From Anaerococcus sp. (lineage in GTDB: Bacteria > Bacillota > Clostridia > Tissierellales > Peptoniphilaceae): a stretch of DNA of 58,438 nucleotides. The position numbers and the translations under genes were made by a program. The notes below the pieces were generated by a model, which saw only the letters and a list, made by a program, of their open reading frames with translations, made no database searches and was not told the origin of the DNA. Below, one piece after another: positions 25,305 to 32,620 of this stretch (position 1 is the first letter of the stretch; each line of letters opens with the position of its first letter). The stretch is from the NCBI RefSeq assembly GCF_030825785.1, contig NZ_JAPJPG010000005.1, positions 1 to 58,438 of the forward strand. Direction: 5' to 3'.

Positions 25305-27827
25305 ATGAAAGAGCGTTTTGATGTTAGCGGGATGACTTGTGCATCTTGTCAGGCTAATGTCCAAAAAGCGGTTCAAAAATTAGGTGTTAATGATGTTAAT
25401 GTCAATCTTATCAGCGAATCAATGACAGTTGATTACGATTCTGATAAGATTAGTAACGACGATATTATTAAGGCAGTAGAAAAAATTGGTTATGGGGCGA
25501 GTCCCAAAAATCAGGACAAGTCAAATGAAGAAACACTTAAAGAAAGTGAAGAAATGTCTACAATAAGTAGGTTGAAAATCTCTTTCTTGTTTCTGATCCC
25601 TCTGATGTATTTATCAATGGGACCTATGATTAACCTTCCTATACCTAGTATTCTAGAAGGTCGATCAGGAGCAGTAAATAATGCTTTTGTTCAATTTTTG
25701 CTAGCCTTGCCAGTAATTTTTGTAAATCGCAAATTTTTTGTATCAGGCTTTAGGGGACTTATTAATAAGGCACCTAACATGGATACACTTGTCGCCCTAG
25801 GAGCAAGTGCTGCTACTATATTTGGTATATTTGCCATAATGAGAATGTCTTATGCCTTAGGACTAAACGATACCCAAGTGTTAGACCATTATAGGCACAA
25901 TATCTATTTCGAATCAAGTGCAACTATCCTAACTTTGATTACTTTAGGTAAATATTTTGAAGCAAGGAGTAAGGGTGAGACCAAATCATCTCTCAAACAT
26001 CTTATGGAACTTGCCCCAAAAACAGCTAATGTGATTAAAAACGGTGAAGAAATTGAAGTTGCTATTGAAGAAATTGACATTGGCGATACTATTGTTGTTA
26101 GACCAGGAGAGGCTATTCCTGTTGATGGTATTGTTACAAAGGGCTCTTCTCTAGTTGATCAGGCCGCCATTACTGGTGAAAGTATACCAGTAAATAAAAA
26201 TCCTGGAGATGAAGTAATATCTGCAAGTATTAACAAACAAGGATCTTTTCAATTTAAGGCTAAAAGAGTTGGTGAAAATACTACCATCTCACAAATCATA
26301 AGTCTTGTTAATGAAGCAAATGAAACTAAAGCACCAATCGCAAGATTAGCTGATAAGATAGCAGCAATTTTTGTTCCGGTGGTAATAGTTATTGCAATTT
26401 TAACTTTTGCTATATGGGCTTATCTTACAAAAGATTTTGAATTTGCCTTAAATCTTATGATAGCAGTACTCGTAATATCTTGCCCATGTGCACTAGGTCT
26501 TGCTACACCAATGGCGATAATGGTTTCAACTGGTAAGTCAGCAGAGCTAGGTCTTCTGTTTAAAAACGCTGAAAGCCTAGAGAACCTTCATAAGATTGAT
26601 TCCATCCTTCTAGATAAGACTGGAACAATTACAGAAGGTAAGCCTGTAGTTACTGATGTCTATACAAAAATGAATGACAAGGAGTTCATATCTATCGCAA
26701 GAAGTATAGAAGAGGCTTCCGAGCATCCTTTGAGCAATTCAATTGTAGAATTTGCTAATAGCAAAAACATTAGCCCTAAAGAAACTTCAGACTTTCATTC
26801 TATAACTGGAATGGGGCTTGAAGCAAAAATAGACGGCAAAATATATTATGCGGGAAATATAAAACTTATGAATGATAAAAATATTTCTATAGAAGATTTT
26901 GAAGAAAGATCTATCGCATATTCAAAAGAAGGAAAAACCTCAATGTATTTTGCTGATGAAAATAAGGTCTTAGGCCTAATAGCAGTTCAAGACTTAGCAA
27001 AGGATAGTTCTATTAAGGCAATAGAAAAATTAAAAGCAATGGGCTACCATATTGTAATGCTAACAGGTGATAATGAAAAAACAGCCGAAGCCATTAGAAA
27101 AAAACTGGCTATAGATGAAAAATATGCAGAGGTCCTTCCACAAGATAAAGATAAAGTTGTAAGAAAACTTCAAGAATTGGGTAAAAAGGTAGCGATGGTT
27201 GGAGATGGAATAAACGATGCTCCTGCTCTAGCAAGATCTGATATTGGTATAGCTATCGGTAGTGGAACTGACATAGCGATTGACTCAGCTGATGTAGTAT
27301 TAATTAAGAATTCCCTACTTGATATAGTAAATTCGATAAAATTATCTAGTAGGACTATAAAGATAATAAAGGAGAATCTCTTTTGGGCATTTTTCTATAA
27401 TGTTATCCTTATACCAGTTGCAGCAGGCATCCTCTACCCTAGATACGGCATAACTTTAAACCCAATGTTTGCGGCCTTGGCAATGAGTATATCCTCAGTC
27501 TTTGTATGCATTAACTCACTAAGACTTAGGAACTTTAAGGCAGAAGAAGAAAGTAAAGAAAAAATTAAAGAAGAAAATATATTAATAAAGGAGAATAAAA
27601 TGAGTGAATTAAATAAAATGATTGTAAAAGTTGATGGAATGAGCTGCGAAAATTGTGCAAAACATGTTACAGAAGCCCTAGAATCTGTAGCAGGATTAAA
27701 AGAAGTAAATGTTGATCTTGAAAATAAAGAAGCTAATGTAGAGTTTTTCGGATCAGTAGATGAAAATGAAATATCAAAGGCAATTAGCGAAGCAGGATAT
27801 GAATATAAGGGTATCGAATATAAATAA
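25305..27827 (+). CDS. copA: Copper-exporting P1B-type ATPase CopA with N- and C-terminal metal-binding domains
   Basis: Membrane pump for Cu(I) efflux. The 840 residues contain an N-terminal HMA domain (GMTCASC, Cys12 and Cys15), membrane helices, the actuator TGES motif (AAITGESIPV), the CPC ion motif at residues 393-395, phosphorylated Asp437 in DKTGTITEG, the HP motif (SEHPLS) and GDGINDAPAL. Unusually, a second HMA domain (GMSCENC, Cys781 and Cys784) ends the protein after a Lys/Glu-rich linker. That region has its own ribosome binding site and ATG (see 27600). AAGGAGGT lies before the start. csoR overlaps the stop by one base. Confidence 0.97.
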   Translation: MKERFDVSGMTCASCQANVQKAVQKLGVNDVNVNLISESMTVDYDSDKISNDDIIKAVEKIGYGASPKNQDKSNEETLKESEEMSTISRLKISFLFLIPLMYLSMGPMINLPIPSILEGRSGAVNNAFVQFLLALPVIFVNRKFFVSGFRGLINKAPNMDTLVALGASAATIFGIFAIMRMSYALGLNDTQVLDHYRHNIYFESSATILTLITLGKYFEARSKGETKSSLKHLMELAPKTANVIKNGEEIEVAIEEIDIGDTIVVRPGEAIPVDGIVTKGSSLVDQAAITGESIPVNKNPGDEVISASINKQGSFQFKAKRVGENTTISQIISLVNEANETKAPIARLADKIAAIFVPVVIVIAILTFAIWAYLTKDFEFALNLMIAVLVISCPCALGLATPMAIMVSTGKSAELGLLFKNAESLENLHKIDSILLDKTGTITEGKPVVTDVYTKMNDKEFISIARSIEEASEHPLSNSIVEFANSKNISPKETSDFHSITGMGLEAKIDGKIYYAGNIKLMNDKNISIEDFEERSIAYSKEGKTSMYFADENKVLGLIAVQDLAKDSSIKAIEKLKAMGYHIVMLTGDNEKTAEAIRKKLAIDEKYAEVLPQDKDKVVRKLQELGKKVAMVGDGINDAPALARSDIGIAIGSGTDIAIDSADVVLIKNSLLDIVNSIKLSSRTIKIIKENLFWAFFYNVILIPVAAGILYPRYGITLNPMFAALAMSISSVFVCINSLRLRNFKAEEESKEKIKEENILIKENKMSELNKMIVKVDGMSCENCAKHVTEALESVAGLKEVNVDLENKEANVEFFGSVDENEISKAISEAGYEYKGIEYK
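27600..27827 (+). CDS. Possible internal in-frame start making a CopZ-like copper chaperone
   Basis: Within copA, AAAGGAG at 27587-27593 followed six bases later by an in-frame ATG at 27600 (copA codon 766) would give a 75-residue protein. That product is a complete HMA domain: MIVKVDGMSCENC with Cys16 and Cys19, GLKEVNVDLENKEANV and ISEAGYEYKG, the size and form of CopZ. The 17 nt from the Shine-Dalgarno through the first base after the ATG are identical to those at the asp23 start, a normal gene start in this genome. Known CopZ proteins hand Cu(I) to CopA and CsoR. Independent translation is inferred, not shown. Confidence 0.6.
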   Translation: MSELNKMIVKVDGMSCENCAKHVTEALESVAGLKEVNVDLENKEANVEFFGSVDENEISKAISEAGYEYKGIEYK

Positions 27828-28102
27828 TGCATGCTGATAACAAAAAAACTATCAGGAAACTTAAAACCGTCGGTGGACAAATCGACGGTTTAATTAAAAT
27901 GATTGAAGATGACAGGTATTGTATAGATATCTCAAACCAAATTATGGCTTCAATTTCTATTCTTAAAAATATAAATAAAGAAGTCCTCCAAGCCCATCTA
28001 GAGCACTGCGTATACCAATCTCTCAATAGTGATGATGAGGAAAACATAAGACAAAAAATCGAAGAGATAGAAAAAGTTATCGATAAACTGAATAAAATTT
28101 AA
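27827..28102 (+). CDS. csoR: Copper-sensing repressor CsoR (DUF156 family)
   Basis: Cytoplasmic all-helical repressor released from DNA by Cu(I). The 91 residues show the family pattern: IRKLKTVGGQIDGLIKMIE and the copper ligands Cys32, His57 and Cys61 (C...HLEHC), which separate CsoR from formaldehyde sensors such as FrmR. Its ATG shares a base with the copA stop (TAATG). A fitting operator lies before copA, so it probably represses its own operon. Confidence 0.93.
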   Translation: MHADNKKTIRKLKTVGGQIDGLIKMIEDDRYCIDISNQIMASISILKNINKEVLQAHLEHCVYQSLNSDDEENIRQKIEEIEKVIDKLNKI

Positions 28103-28154
28103 GAAGTGGGTATATATTTAATAGTAAGCAAAGATGAATTTAAAGGAGAATAAA

Positions 28155-28580
28155 ATGACTGAAAATTATAATAATGAAAATTTTGCTGGCGAAGTTAGCG
28201 AATACGTAGTAAGCGATAAGGTTCTTGCTAAAATAACAAAAAAAGTTGTCGATAACGTAGACGGGGTTCTAGACTTACAAGGTGGATTCTTTGATAATCT
28301 AACAAGTTCTTTCTCATCTAACGAACAATCAACATCTGGTATTTCTGTAAATCAAGCTGATAAAGATGCTGTTGTTGAAGCAGGTATCATCCTTGAATAT
28401 GGAAAAAGAGCCGAAGAAGTATTTAGAAATCTAGATAAGGCTATCAAAAACGAAGTAAAAAACTTAACAGGTATTAACGTTAAAGCCGTTAAAGTAAATA
28501 TAGTTGATATTCTAACTAAAGAAGAATTTAACAAAAAACAAAAACAAGAAGAAGAAGAAAAAAAGCAAAAAGAAATATAA
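28155..28580 (+). CDS. Asp23/Gls24 family envelope stress protein
   Basis: The 141 residues match the Asp23 (DUF322) family: VVSDKVLAKITKKVVDNVDGVLDL near the start (residues in one helix-strand block), VEAGIILEYG and VKAVKVNIVDI, ending in a Lys/Gln/Glu-rich tail. Members are abundant soluble or membrane-anchored proteins linked to cell-envelope stress. The ATG at 28155 has AAAGGAG seven bases upstream; an in-frame ATG seven codons earlier lacks one. It follows csoR by 52 nt and may have its own promoter (a TATA-rich stretch near 28109). Confidence 0.88.
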   Translation: MTENYNNENFAGEVSEYVVSDKVLAKITKKVVDNVDGVLDLQGGFFDNLTSSFSSNEQSTSGISVNQADKDAVVEAGIILEYGKRAEEVFRNLDKAIKNEVKNLTGINVKAVKVNIVDILTKEEFNKKQKQEEEEKKQKEI

Positions 28581-28584
28581 TTAA

Positions 28585-28622
28585 AAACTCCCCTCTATCT
28601 GCACGATAGAAGGGAGTTTTTT
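28585..28622. terminator. Bidirectional terminator between asp23 and queT
   Basis: A long hairpin, AACTCCC plus CTCTATC pairing with GATAGAAGGGAGTT, has a five-base loop, a T-run on the plus side and an A-run on the other. It separates two convergent genes and touches the queT stop codon. Confidence 0.85.
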
Positions 28623-29109
28623 AAAACTCTCTAATATATTTAATAAAACCATCATTCTTTTCAAGCATTTTAAATATTAAAACACCTATAATACTCACCA
28701 TAATAAATTCACTTGCCATAAACTCGAGAATCATAATAAATAATACAGCATCATTAGCTAAAATAAAATATGTTCCCAAAGCAGGCACAATCACCATTAA
28801 TACTGGCCATAAAGAAGCAATAAATAAAGTCTTACTCTTTAAGATAAGACGAAAAGCAACATATGATGATAAGGTTCCAAACACTACATCAAAAGCAGCC
28901 ATTGGTGAAAATAAGTTAGCTATAGCACATCCTAATACAAGACCTGGTATGAATCTCTTGTTATAAAACACAAGAAGAACCATAATTTCACTAAATCTTA
29001 GTTGGATTGGTCCATAAGATGCCATAGGCAACAATAAAGTAAGCACAGCATACAAAGCTGCGATGATTGCGGATTTTACTAAAAAATTTGTATCCAAATT
29101 ATTTTTCAT
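28621..29109 (-). CDS. queT: QueT family queuosine-precursor ECF transporter S component
   Basis: Membrane substrate-binding component that works with a shared ECF energizing module (not in this window). The 162 residues are mostly hydrophobic with about five to six helices. The QueT signature is GPIQLRFSEIMVLLVFYN followed by FIPGLVLGCAIANLFSP. The ATG at 29109 has AAGGAG seven bases upstream; a longer frame to 29163 would run through the riboswitch and is rejected. The preQ1-I-like structure directly upstream supports transport of preQ1 or preQ0. Confidence 0.88.
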   Translation of the reverse strand: MKNNLDTNFLVKSAIIAALYAVLTLLLPMASYGPIQLRFSEIMVLLVFYNKRFIPGLVLGCAIANLFSPMAAFDVVFGTLSSYVAFRLILKSKTLFIASLWPVLMVIVPALGTYFILANDAVLFIMILEFMASEFIMVSIIGVLIFKMLEKNDGFIKYIREF

Positions 29110-29115
29110 TTTACA

Positions 29116-29154
29116 CTCCTTGATATTTTTTACAATGGGTCCCAAGAAACATTG
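29116..29154 (-). promoter_or_regulatory. preQ1-I riboswitch controlling queT translation
   Basis: Read on the minus strand: P1 is CAATG (29150-29154) with CATTG (29133-29137) closing a 12-nt loop. The loop begins UUUCUUG, and its C would be the ligand-pairing base. An A-rich tail follows (UAAAAAAUAU), then CAAGGAG. CUUG in the loop pairs with CAAG (29119-29122) to form the pseudoknot, which borders and partly covers the Shine-Dalgarno. Layout and loop match class I preQ1 aptamers, and the gene is queT. Confidence 0.8.
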
Positions 29155-29161
29155 CCTTAAC

Positions 29162-29190
29162 ATTATAGCATAAAATACACGTTTTGCAAA
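29162..29190 (-). promoter_or_regulatory. queT promoter
   Basis: On the minus strand TTTGCA (29185-29190) and TATAAT (29162-29167), 17 bp apart with a TG extended -10. Transcription would start near 29155, almost at the first base of riboswitch stem P1, so the leader is minimal. Confidence 0.7.
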
Positions 29191-29198
29191 TTATGAAA

Positions 29199-29408
29199 TT
29201 AAATAATACACATGAAATAACCTAGTATAACATATATTTTTTCATCGAGTTTAATTAAATTGTGTCTATTATAAGCATGAAAGACGCTTTTACAGATTGA
29301 ATAAATCCTACCATTATCATTAGATGCCCCCAAGGAAGTTTCAGTATATAAGCTTATATTAGCAATTTGTCTACTGCAAGAAATGGTAAACTTATCTAAG
29401 AGAACCTT
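29199..29408 (-). pseudogene. Decayed coding remnant, unrecognised
   Basis: A 69-codon open stretch without a start codon, read on the minus strand, ending at TAA 29199. It contains protein-like sequence such as SLGASNDNGRIYSICK and NLIKLDEKIYVILGYF. Just upstream, in another frame, protein-like sequence continues (MKNHRSIVRRF), which suggests a frameshifted gene. I do not recognise the family; a transposase relic is possible but not shown. Confidence 0.3.
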
Positions 29409-29887
29409 CTAACTATAGAGCGATGATTTTTCATAGTTTTACAACAGCCTCTTCCCATAAAGATAATCACTTCAATTTTTATGCTTTTAAGCAATTCTAC
29501 TTTTTAAAGGAGTAATAGGGTCTAGTGTCATTAAAAAATCTTATTTTAAAGCCTTAAGTTTCTTATAGGTAAGTACATCTTCCTGAGCTTTTCCATCTAG
29601 GCTTTCAGTTCTTATAAGTCTTTGGCATTTGAGTTATATCGCTTGTAATAATTCTTGGCAAAGTTCTATGATAAGTTATATATAGTTTAACAGCAATGAT
29701 GTTTTAACTACAATAGCCTAATCTATAAAGTATCAGTTATATCAAATGTTATAAATATAATTTGTCCCTACCATGAAAGCCCATGGATTTTCTTGAAATC
29801 TCTACTTTATTTCCATATATCAATATCAGATCCAAAACTATCTAGCGATTATCATAGGGCCCATAGCAAATGTATGAGACCCCAAAA
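29409..29887. other. Gene-free stretch with no intact reading frame
   Basis: No frame on either strand has a start, a ribosome binding site and useful length. Short protein-like pieces in several minus-strand frames are broken by many stops (for example LDGKAQEDVLTYKKLKALK near 29540-29600). No tRNA or recognisable structured RNA, clear inverted-repeat ends or direct repeats were seen. It reads as eroded coding DNA between queT and the C39 lipoprotein gene. Confidence 0.5.
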
Positions 29888-30037
29888 TCAAGGCCTATCA
29901 CCAGTTATCTTTATCATCTCCCTACTCCTATCCCTCAAATAATTTAAGAGCTTCCTTATTCTATAATTCATTTCCAATAACAAATCGTACCTAAAGGGCT
30001 TCAATCTACTTACTTCCTCAATGTAGTCTAATTTATT
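29888..30037 (-). pseudogene. Second decayed coding remnant, unrecognised
   Basis: A 49-codon open stretch without a start codon on the minus strand, ending at TGA 29888, with strongly helical protein-like sequence (LDYIEEVSRLKPFRYDLLLE, then NYRIRKLLNYLRDRSREMI). An AAGGAG lies shortly upstream near 30050, consistent with a former gene start. Family unknown. Between it and 30190 nothing else is seen except a 10-bp palindrome TGATTAATCA at 30161-30170. Confidence 0.3.
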
Positions 30038-30193
30038 ATTTTACATTCTCCTTAGAAGGTATTTCTTATTATCTTAATTCTTCTGCTGGTAGAATTTTAA
30101 TCCTTAATTTCATTCAATAGCTTTTTTGTCTAAATTATCCCATTATCAGCTTTTAAGAATTGATTAATCATCAATAAAAGGTAATGTAAACTT

Positions 30194-31081
30194 ATGAAGT
30201 TCAATAGGTTGATATTTTTGTTAGCTGCACTTTTTTTATGCTCGTGTTCTAACAAAATAAAATTAGATAATGATTACTTAGATAAAGAAAACCTGCAGAT
30301 GATAGAAGAAATCAATTCCATTGCCAAGGATACTTTTAATAAAGGAGAAGATATAGTTAACAATATAAACATTGTGAACAAATCAAAACCTGTTTATAAA
30401 ACTGATAGGAGAGATGATTTAATTAAAAACTTAGAAGATCCTGCAAAGAAAGACCCAAAGGCTAAATGGGTTTATGATAATTTCAAGAATTTAACAGATA
30501 CTGAGGCCTATCTTACTGGAAATGACCCCGATACTATTGAGTTCGTATATAATATGAATCATAATATCAAAGATTTCCAATATAAGGAAGGAGAAAGCAT
30601 TAAGCTAAATAGACCTACCCCCTACTATATTCAATGGGATAATAGATGGGCTTATCAGGAACTATCAGATATTAATATAGGTGTTGCAGGCTGCGGACCA
30701 ACTTCCATGGCCATGGTCTTAGCTAGACTTAGGAATGATCCTTCTATAACTCCTAAAGAAATCGGAGAAGATGCAGATGAATATATGGTTGAAGAAGGAA
30801 TTGCTTGGAGCTTTTTTACAGATGAAGCTAATAAGTATGGCTATAAATGTGAAGACTTAGAAAAAGATAAGCAGAAAATGATAGAGGCATTAAAGGAAGG
30901 TCCTTTAATAGTTTCTGTAGGGAGAGGATATTTCACTCTTGTAGGTCATATTTTCGTAATAGATTCATATAAAGACGGAAAATTTATTATAAATGATCCA
31001 AATAGTATAAAGAATACCATGCGAGAATGGGACTATGAGCAGATTCAAGACCAAATAGTCCACATCTGGAAATTTTCTTAA
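30194..31081 (+). CDS. Lipoprotein with C39-like cysteine peptidase domain
   Basis: The 295 residues begin with a lipoprotein signal (FLCSC, modified Cys18), so the protein should sit outside the membrane. Residues 19-140 are charged with no recognised domain. From about 140 a Peptidase_C39-like papain-fold domain follows: Cys167 in VAGCGPTSMAMVLARLRN, His252 in LVGHIFVID, and Asp268 in IINDPNS as the likely third catalytic residue. C39-like proteins cleave peptides or cell-wall-associated substrates; without an ABC transporter it is not a bacteriocin processor. Function is unknown. The Shine-Dalgarno is weak (AAAAGG, about 12 bases away). A tRNA follows. Confidence 0.82.
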   Translation: MKFNRLIFLLAALFLCSCSNKIKLDNDYLDKENLQMIEEINSIAKDTFNKGEDIVNNINIVNKSKPVYKTDRRDDLIKNLEDPAKKDPKAKWVYDNFKNLTDTEAYLTGNDPDTIEFVYNMNHNIKDFQYKEGESIKLNRPTPYYIQWDNRWAYQELSDINIGVAGCGPTSMAMVLARLRNDPSITPKEIGEDADEYMVEEGIAWSFFTDEANKYGYKCEDLEKDKQKMIEALKEGPLIVSVGRGYFTLVGHIFVIDSYKDGKFIINDPNSIKNTMREWDYEQIQDQIVHIWKFS

Positions 31082-31087
31082 AAATAT

Positions 31088-31116
31088 TTGACAGCTACCC
31101 CGAAACATGGTATTAT
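31088..31116 (+). promoter_or_regulatory. tRNA-Lys promoter
   Basis: TTGACA (31088-31093) and TATTAT (31111-31116) lie exactly 17 bp apart, with a TG extended -10, 17 bp before the tRNA. A strong consensus promoter typical of stable RNA genes. Confidence 0.8.
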
Positions 31117-31133
31117 ATGAGGGTAGTTGATAC

Positions 31134-31209
31134 GCACCATTAGCTCAGTTGGTAGAGCACCTGACTCTTAATCAGGGTGTCCAGAGTTCGAGTCTCTGAT
31201 GGTGCACCA
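31134..31209 (+). tRNA. tRNA-Lys (anticodon CTT)
   Basis: A full cloverleaf: acceptor stem GCACCAT with ATGGTGC, D-arm with AGCTCAGTTGGTAGAGC, anticodon stem CCTGA/TCAGG around loop CTCTTAA (anticodon CTT, Lys), T-arm with the GTTCGAGTC loop, discriminator A and encoded CCA. Length 76 including CCA. It stands alone between its promoter and terminator. Confidence 0.97.
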
Positions 31210-31217
31210 GATCATTA

Positions 31218-31238
31218 AGAGGCCTAGCCTCTTTTTTT
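31218..31238 (+). terminator. Terminator of tRNA-Lys
   Basis: AGAGGC and GCCTCT pair across a CTA loop and are followed by seven T residues. Confidence 0.9.
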
Positions 31239-31255
31239 ATTCTTATTTAACTAGT

Positions 31256-31306
31256 ATATATAGTAAAAGAGCTACCATATTAATTGGTAACTCCTCTTAC
31301 TATATA
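31256..31306 (-). terminator. Terminator-like long inverted repeat after the DUF4298 gene
   Basis: On the minus strand AGTAAGAGGAGTTACC pairs with GGTAGCTCTTTTACT, with minor mismatches, around an AT-rich loop. Flanking TATATA sequence extends the dyad. It sits just after the stop of the gene at 31312. Confidence 0.6.
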
Positions 31307-31311
31307 TTTAT

Positions 31312-31614
31312 TTATCTATCTTGTATCAAATCATTTGCTGTTTCTAATAAGGCAAGCCCTGTGTAATAATTTTCTCCCATCAAATCATAGATGGCATCTT
31401 CACTCAGTACAGCCTGATTTATATCATCCCCTATCTCTCCTCTGTTAGATGCATCCATATCCTTTGTAAAATCTTCGCTATAATAATAAGTAACTAATCT
31501 CTTGTACTTATCTTGATGGTCTACAAATTCTTCTAGAGCTTTTTTTAAATTTTCCATTAATTTTTCATGATCTTCATATATTTCATTTAGTTCGTTTAGG
31601 TAATTATAATCCAT
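31312..31614 (-). CDS. DUF4298 family protein
   Basis: A 100-residue acidic cytoplasmic protein with no signal peptide. It has an N-terminal helical stretch (EIYEDHEKLMENLKKALEEF), then YYYSEDFTKDMDASNRGEIG, then AVLSEDAIYDLMGENY, the conserved core of DUF4298. The function of this family is unknown. GGAG precedes the ATG, and the start overlaps the serine hydrolase gene by 11 nt, so the two are probably expressed together. Confidence 0.8.
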   Translation of the reverse strand: MDYNYLNELNEIYEDHEKLMENLKKALEEFVDHQDKYKRLVTYYYSEDFTKDMDASNRGEIGDDINQAVLSEDAIYDLMGENYYTGLALLETANDLIQDR

Positions 31615-32542
31615 TAATATCTCCTTTAATATATTTTATCAACTTATCAACATCTTCTTTTATTAAATCTGACAAATCGTCAGACCTATCATTTGTAGTC
31701 ACTATTACTATATTTTCATCAGCTAATAATGCAATTATTTGACCACCAGTTCCTGAAGCAAAAACTGTTTGTTTTTTACTCTTCCAGAAACCAAAGGTGT
31801 AAAAGTCTTCAGAAAGATAGGTAAACTTATCAGAATCTCTAGCAAAAACCGGTGTAAATAATTTCCTAATAGAATCTTCGCTAATAATTCTATAATCCCT
31901 ATACTTTCCTTTATTTAATAATAGTAGACCTATTCTTAGCATTTCTAAATCACTGAGATATAGCTTGCTAGCTCCAACTAAAAATTTTCCATAAGAATCC
32001 CACTTTACTTGTTTTATATCTAGTTTAACGAACAAATTATCTTTTAAAAATTCATACAGTGAAGAATTAAGATAATTTTCCATAACTACAGATAATATGA
32101 AATAAGAGGCATTTGAATATTGAAAATGAGTACCAGGCTTATACTTGATGGGATAATTAATACATAAATTAAGTAAATCTTCTTCAGGAATACCTTCAAT
32201 ATCCTTTGACATCAACAAGGATTTATCATATCCTACACTATGCGACAGTAGATGTTTTACTTTAGTTTCCTTTAAATATTTAATTTTTTCTTTATTTGTT
32301 ATACTTATACAATCTTCTAATAAAGGATAGATATAAGTATCTAAATTGAAATCAAATTGACTTTTTTCCATCAGTATTAAGGATCCAATAGCCAAAACAC
32401 TCTTGGCGATGGATCTCACATTTAAAGGCCTGTTATTTGCCTTTCCTATAATCCTATCCCTATTTCCATCATAGATTAGAAAAGAACTAGCAAGGGATTT
32501 TTCTAGATTTCTCTTGTAATATATATCTAAATTAGACTCCAA
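31604..32542 (-). CDS. Serine hydrolase of the class C beta-lactamase / penicillin-binding protein family
   Basis: The 312 residues have the three family motifs: SxxK at Ser44-Lys47 (RSIAKSVL), YxN at Tyr142-Asn144 (FQYSNASYF) and a GTGG segment in the KTG/HxG position near the C-terminus. LLSHSVGYDKS also fits. No signal peptide or membrane anchor is present, so it should be cytoplasmic; many relatives are esterases or peptidases rather than true beta-lactamases. The start is a TTG at 32542 with AGGAG six bases upstream. Antibiotic resistance should not be assumed. Confidence 0.8.
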   Translation of the reverse strand: MESNLDIYYKRNLEKSLASSFLIYDGNRDRIIGKANNRPLNVRSIAKSVLAIGSLILMEKSQFDFNLDTYIYPLLEDCISITNKEKIKYLKETKVKHLLSHSVGYDKSLLMSKDIEGIPEEDLLNLCINYPIKYKPGTHFQYSNASYFILSVVMENYLNSSLYEFLKDNLFVKLDIKQVKWDSYGKFLVGASKLYLSDLEMLRIGLLLLNKGKYRDYRIISEDSIRKLFTPVFARDSDKFTYLSEDFYTFGFWKSKKQTVFASGTGGQIIALLADENIVIVTTNDRSDDLSDLIKEDVDKLIKYIKGDINGL

Positions 32543-32620
32543 TATATACTCCTATAAGGCTTATTTATTAATACCTCTAAATTAGTCATCAAGACAGTTA
32601 TTTTTTATACAAATTAAGTT

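Noticed and set aside
27434..28047. Minus-strand frames opposite the copA end and csoR
   Set aside because: They run against well-supported plus-strand genes and have no start signals.
29110..29163. Longer queT start at 29163
   Set aside because: It would translate the riboswitch and lacks a ribosome site; the ATG at 29109 has AAGGAG.
31604..32542. Antibiotic-resistance beta-lactamase
   Set aside because: SxxK and YxN motifs are shared with many esterases and peptidases, and there is no export signal.
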